DNA of 14,097 nucleotides from the NCBI GenBank assembly GCA_003508605.1, contig DNUB01000271.1:1-14097 (forward strand), given 5' to 3'. Numbering within the stretch: position 1 is the stretch's first letter; every line of letters starts with the position of its first letter. The translations under genes were made by a program, and so were the position numbers. Positions 13,290 to 14,097 of the stretch are shown in pieces. The notes beneath the pieces are model-generated. The model was not told the origin of the DNA. It ran no database searches and was given only the letters and a program-made list of their open reading frames with translations. The stretch comes from Oscillospiraceae bacterium (lineage in GTDB: Bacteria; Bacillota; Clostridia; Oscillospirales; Ruminococcaceae).

Positions 13290-13871
13290 TTAATTTTCTT
13301 CTTCGCCGCAGCCGCATATCTCAATTGAATTTACCGCCGCAAGGCCTTTTCTCTTTATCAGCATCGCATTGCATATTAAGCTGAAAACCTTGTTTTTTAT
13401 AATGCTGCCGTCCGCTATATCGTCAATAGCAAGGTGTCGGCTGCCGTTGTACAAATCCTTTGCGGCGCAGTAAAGAGCATAAGCGTTTTCACTTCCGTTT
13501 TTAAGGTGGATGTCATCAAAAGCAATGTCATCTTTTCCGACAGAGCCCTTTGCGGTGTTCCACAGCTTTTCGTCCGCTGTAAGCAGGTACAATGCTGCGA
13601 TAATCTTGTAGTTTTTGAGACTTTGCTTTTTTGCCTCATTTAAAAAGGTACTGCGATGCTTTTCGTTTCTGAATTTCATGATGTTGTCCTTTCCTGTATT
13701 TAAATTTTCATTAGGGGGCTTAACGTTGATGATAACATTTTCGATTTCAAACAGCAGGATTTCGTCCTCAAGACTGTCAAAATTGACCTGCGCACCCTTT
13801 GGCGGAAAATTTGGAATCTCTTGCATGAAAGCTTCAAGCTTTCGGAGGCGGGGGTTGGTAATGAATAACAT
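13290..13871 (-). CDS. DUF6075-like protein with an N-terminal extension or in-frame fusion
   Basis: The frame from ATG 13871 gives 193 residues in two parts. Residues 1-64 (MLFITNPRLRKLEAFMQEIP ... NTGKDNI) are not recognised. From residue 65 (ATG at 13679) the sequence MKFRNEKHRSTFLNEAKKQ, YKIIAALYLLTADEKLWN, NAYALYCAAKDLYNG and VFSLICNAMLIKRKG fits DUF6075, a family of about 130 residues common on clostridial elements and of unknown role. The second ATG has its own ribosome binding site (AGGAAAGGA, 7 bases upstream), so the 129-residue DUF6075 protein can probably be made alone. AAAGGAG 7 bases before 13871 supports that start too; an upstream ATG at 13922 lies in a terminator hairpin and is unlikely. 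The end, CGCGEEEN, has Cys residues and acid. Confidence 0.68.
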   Translation of the reverse strand: MLFITNPRLRKLEAFMQEIPNFPPKGAQVNFDSLEDEILLFEIENVIINVKPPNENLNTGKDNIMKFRNEKHRSTFLNEAKKQSLKNYKIIAALYLLTADEKLWNTAKGSVGKDDIAFDDIHLKNGSENAYALYCAAKDLYNGSRHLAIDDIADGSIIKNKVFSLICNAMLIKRKGLAAVNSIEICGCGEEEN

Positions 13872-13895
13872 GGTTTTTCTCCTTTTTTCTGAAAT

Positions 13896-13931
13896 AAAAA
13901 AGCCAACCGTCTTTTCAAACAATTGGCTTTT
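13896..13931 (-). terminator. Terminator-like hairpin directly before the first gene (possible attenuator)
   Basis: Read leftward, AAAAGCCAA, a 16-base loop and TTGGCTTTT form a 9-bp stem (arms 13923-13931 and 13898-13906) followed by TTATTTC. It ends only about 10 bases before the ribosome binding site of the gene starting at 13871, so no promoter fits between them. Confidence 0.75.
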
Positions 13932-13938
13932 CGGAAAA

Positions 13939-13974
13939 CAAAAAAAGACAGGTAAATTCTTAAAAACTTACCTG
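13939..13974 (-). terminator. Second leftward terminator-like hairpin
   Basis: Read leftward, CAGGTAA (13974-13968), a 12-base loop and TTACCTG (13955-13949) form a 7-bp stem, followed after TC by seven T residues. It is the middle one of three such structures within about 180 bases. Confidence 0.75.
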
Positions 13975-13977
13975 CCA

Positions 13978-14005
13978 ATTTTACAATATTAAAATGTCTT
14001 TTCAG
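13978..14005 (-). promoter_or_regulatory. Weak candidate promoter for the leftward operon
   Basis: On the minus strand CTGAAA (14005-14000) and TAAAAT (13983-13978) are 16 bases apart, resembling -35 and -10 boxes (four and five of six matches). Transcription would start near the second hairpin. It is the best match I see between the tRNA terminator and the first gene, but the call is tentative. Confidence 0.3.
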
Positions 14006-14039
14006 TGGGCGGTGGGTTAACAAACTGCCCAGTCGTGAA

Positions 14040-14072
14040 AATAAATAAAGCCTGTAAACGTACTGTTTACAG
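14040..14072 (-). terminator. Terminator after the tRNA gene
   Basis: Read leftward, CTGTAAAC, a five-base loop and GTTTACAG form a perfect 8-bp stem (arms 14065-14072 and 14052-14059) followed by GCTTTATTTATTTT. It lies 7 bases after the encoded CCA of the tRNA and probably ends its transcript. Confidence 0.78.
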
Positions 14073-14079
14073 ACTTTTG

Positions 14080-14097
14080 TGGCTCCCCCTACTGGAC
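14080..14097 (-). tRNA. 3' end of a tRNA gene, cut by the window edge
   Basis: The minus strand reads GT-CCAGT-AGGGGGA-G-CCA. This fits positions 59-60 of the T-loop, the 3' strand of the T-stem, the 3' strand of the acceptor stem (its partner would be TCCCCCT), discriminator G73 and an encoded CCA, followed by a terminator. Only 18 bases are present, so the anticodon is unknown. G73 and a U1 acceptor occur in tRNA-Asn, among others; this does not identify the tRNA. Confidence 0.7.

Noticed and set aside
14006..14040. GGGC/GCCC pairing around 14006-14031 as a further terminator or binding site
   Set aside because: The stem has only about five base pairs with a large loop and no U-tract.
1..14097. 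CRISPR array, insertion sequence or rRNA
   Set aside because: I saw no regular repeat-spacer pattern, no transposase-like frame with terminal repeats and no rRNA-like conserved stretch in the window.

Overview
The window looks like part of a mobile element (integrative conjugative element, conjugative megaplasmid or a related island) from a low-to-mid GC Gram-positive anaerobe of class Clostridia, perhaps a Ruminococcus/Oscillospiraceae-type gut or rumen bacterium. This rests on strong AGGAGG-type ribosome binding sites, on protein families typical of clostridial mobile elements (DUF3849, DUF4314, DUF6133, DUF6075, YubB/Api92-like, ArdA-like, BRO antirepressor), and on the absence of a secretin in the Tad cluster. 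The taxon is inference. Every supported gene lies on the minus strand, so transcription runs from the right edge to the left.

Right edge (13872-14097): the last 18 bases fit the 3' end of a minus-strand tRNA gene (T-stem, acceptor strand, discriminator G, encoded CCA). Three leftward terminator-like hairpins follow, the last just ahead of the ribosome binding site of the first gene. Accessory block (about 6705-13871): DUF6075-type protein, ArdA-like antirestriction protein with a separated C-terminal domain, a short ArdA-like protein, DUF4314, a C5-cytosine methyltransferase, a YubB/Api92-like protein, a D12-class adenine methyltransferase, an AbrB-like DNA-binding protein, a BRO/KilAC antirepressor and a DUF3849 protein. 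An intrinsic terminator closes this block. Pilus block (1-6645): two DUF6133 pilin-like proteins around a SpoVG gene, an A24 prepilin peptidase, a CpaB/SAF protein, a CpaE/TadZ-like ATPase, a TadA/CpaF secretion ATPase, TadB, TadC and the start of a TadE/DUF4320 pseudopilin.

How it may work: the pilus block is a compact Tad (Flp) machine whose peptidase would process the pilins and the TadE-like protein. The accessory block would protect incoming DNA (methylases, ArdA-like proteins) and control expression (BRO, AbrB, SpoVG).

The most unusual signal: two genes (spoVG and the long ardA-like gene) are each cut by an in-frame TAG preceded by GAG, and coding sequence clearly continues beyond it. 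Both continuations end in a short C-terminal tail ([E/Q]-[P/Q]-T-M ... [L/M]-S-M) that also ends three otherwise unrelated proteins here. Either two CAG-to-TAG type nonsense mutations have occurred, or UAG is read through to attach the tail. TAG is also an ordinary stop elsewhere in the window, so simple genome-wide recoding is not supported.
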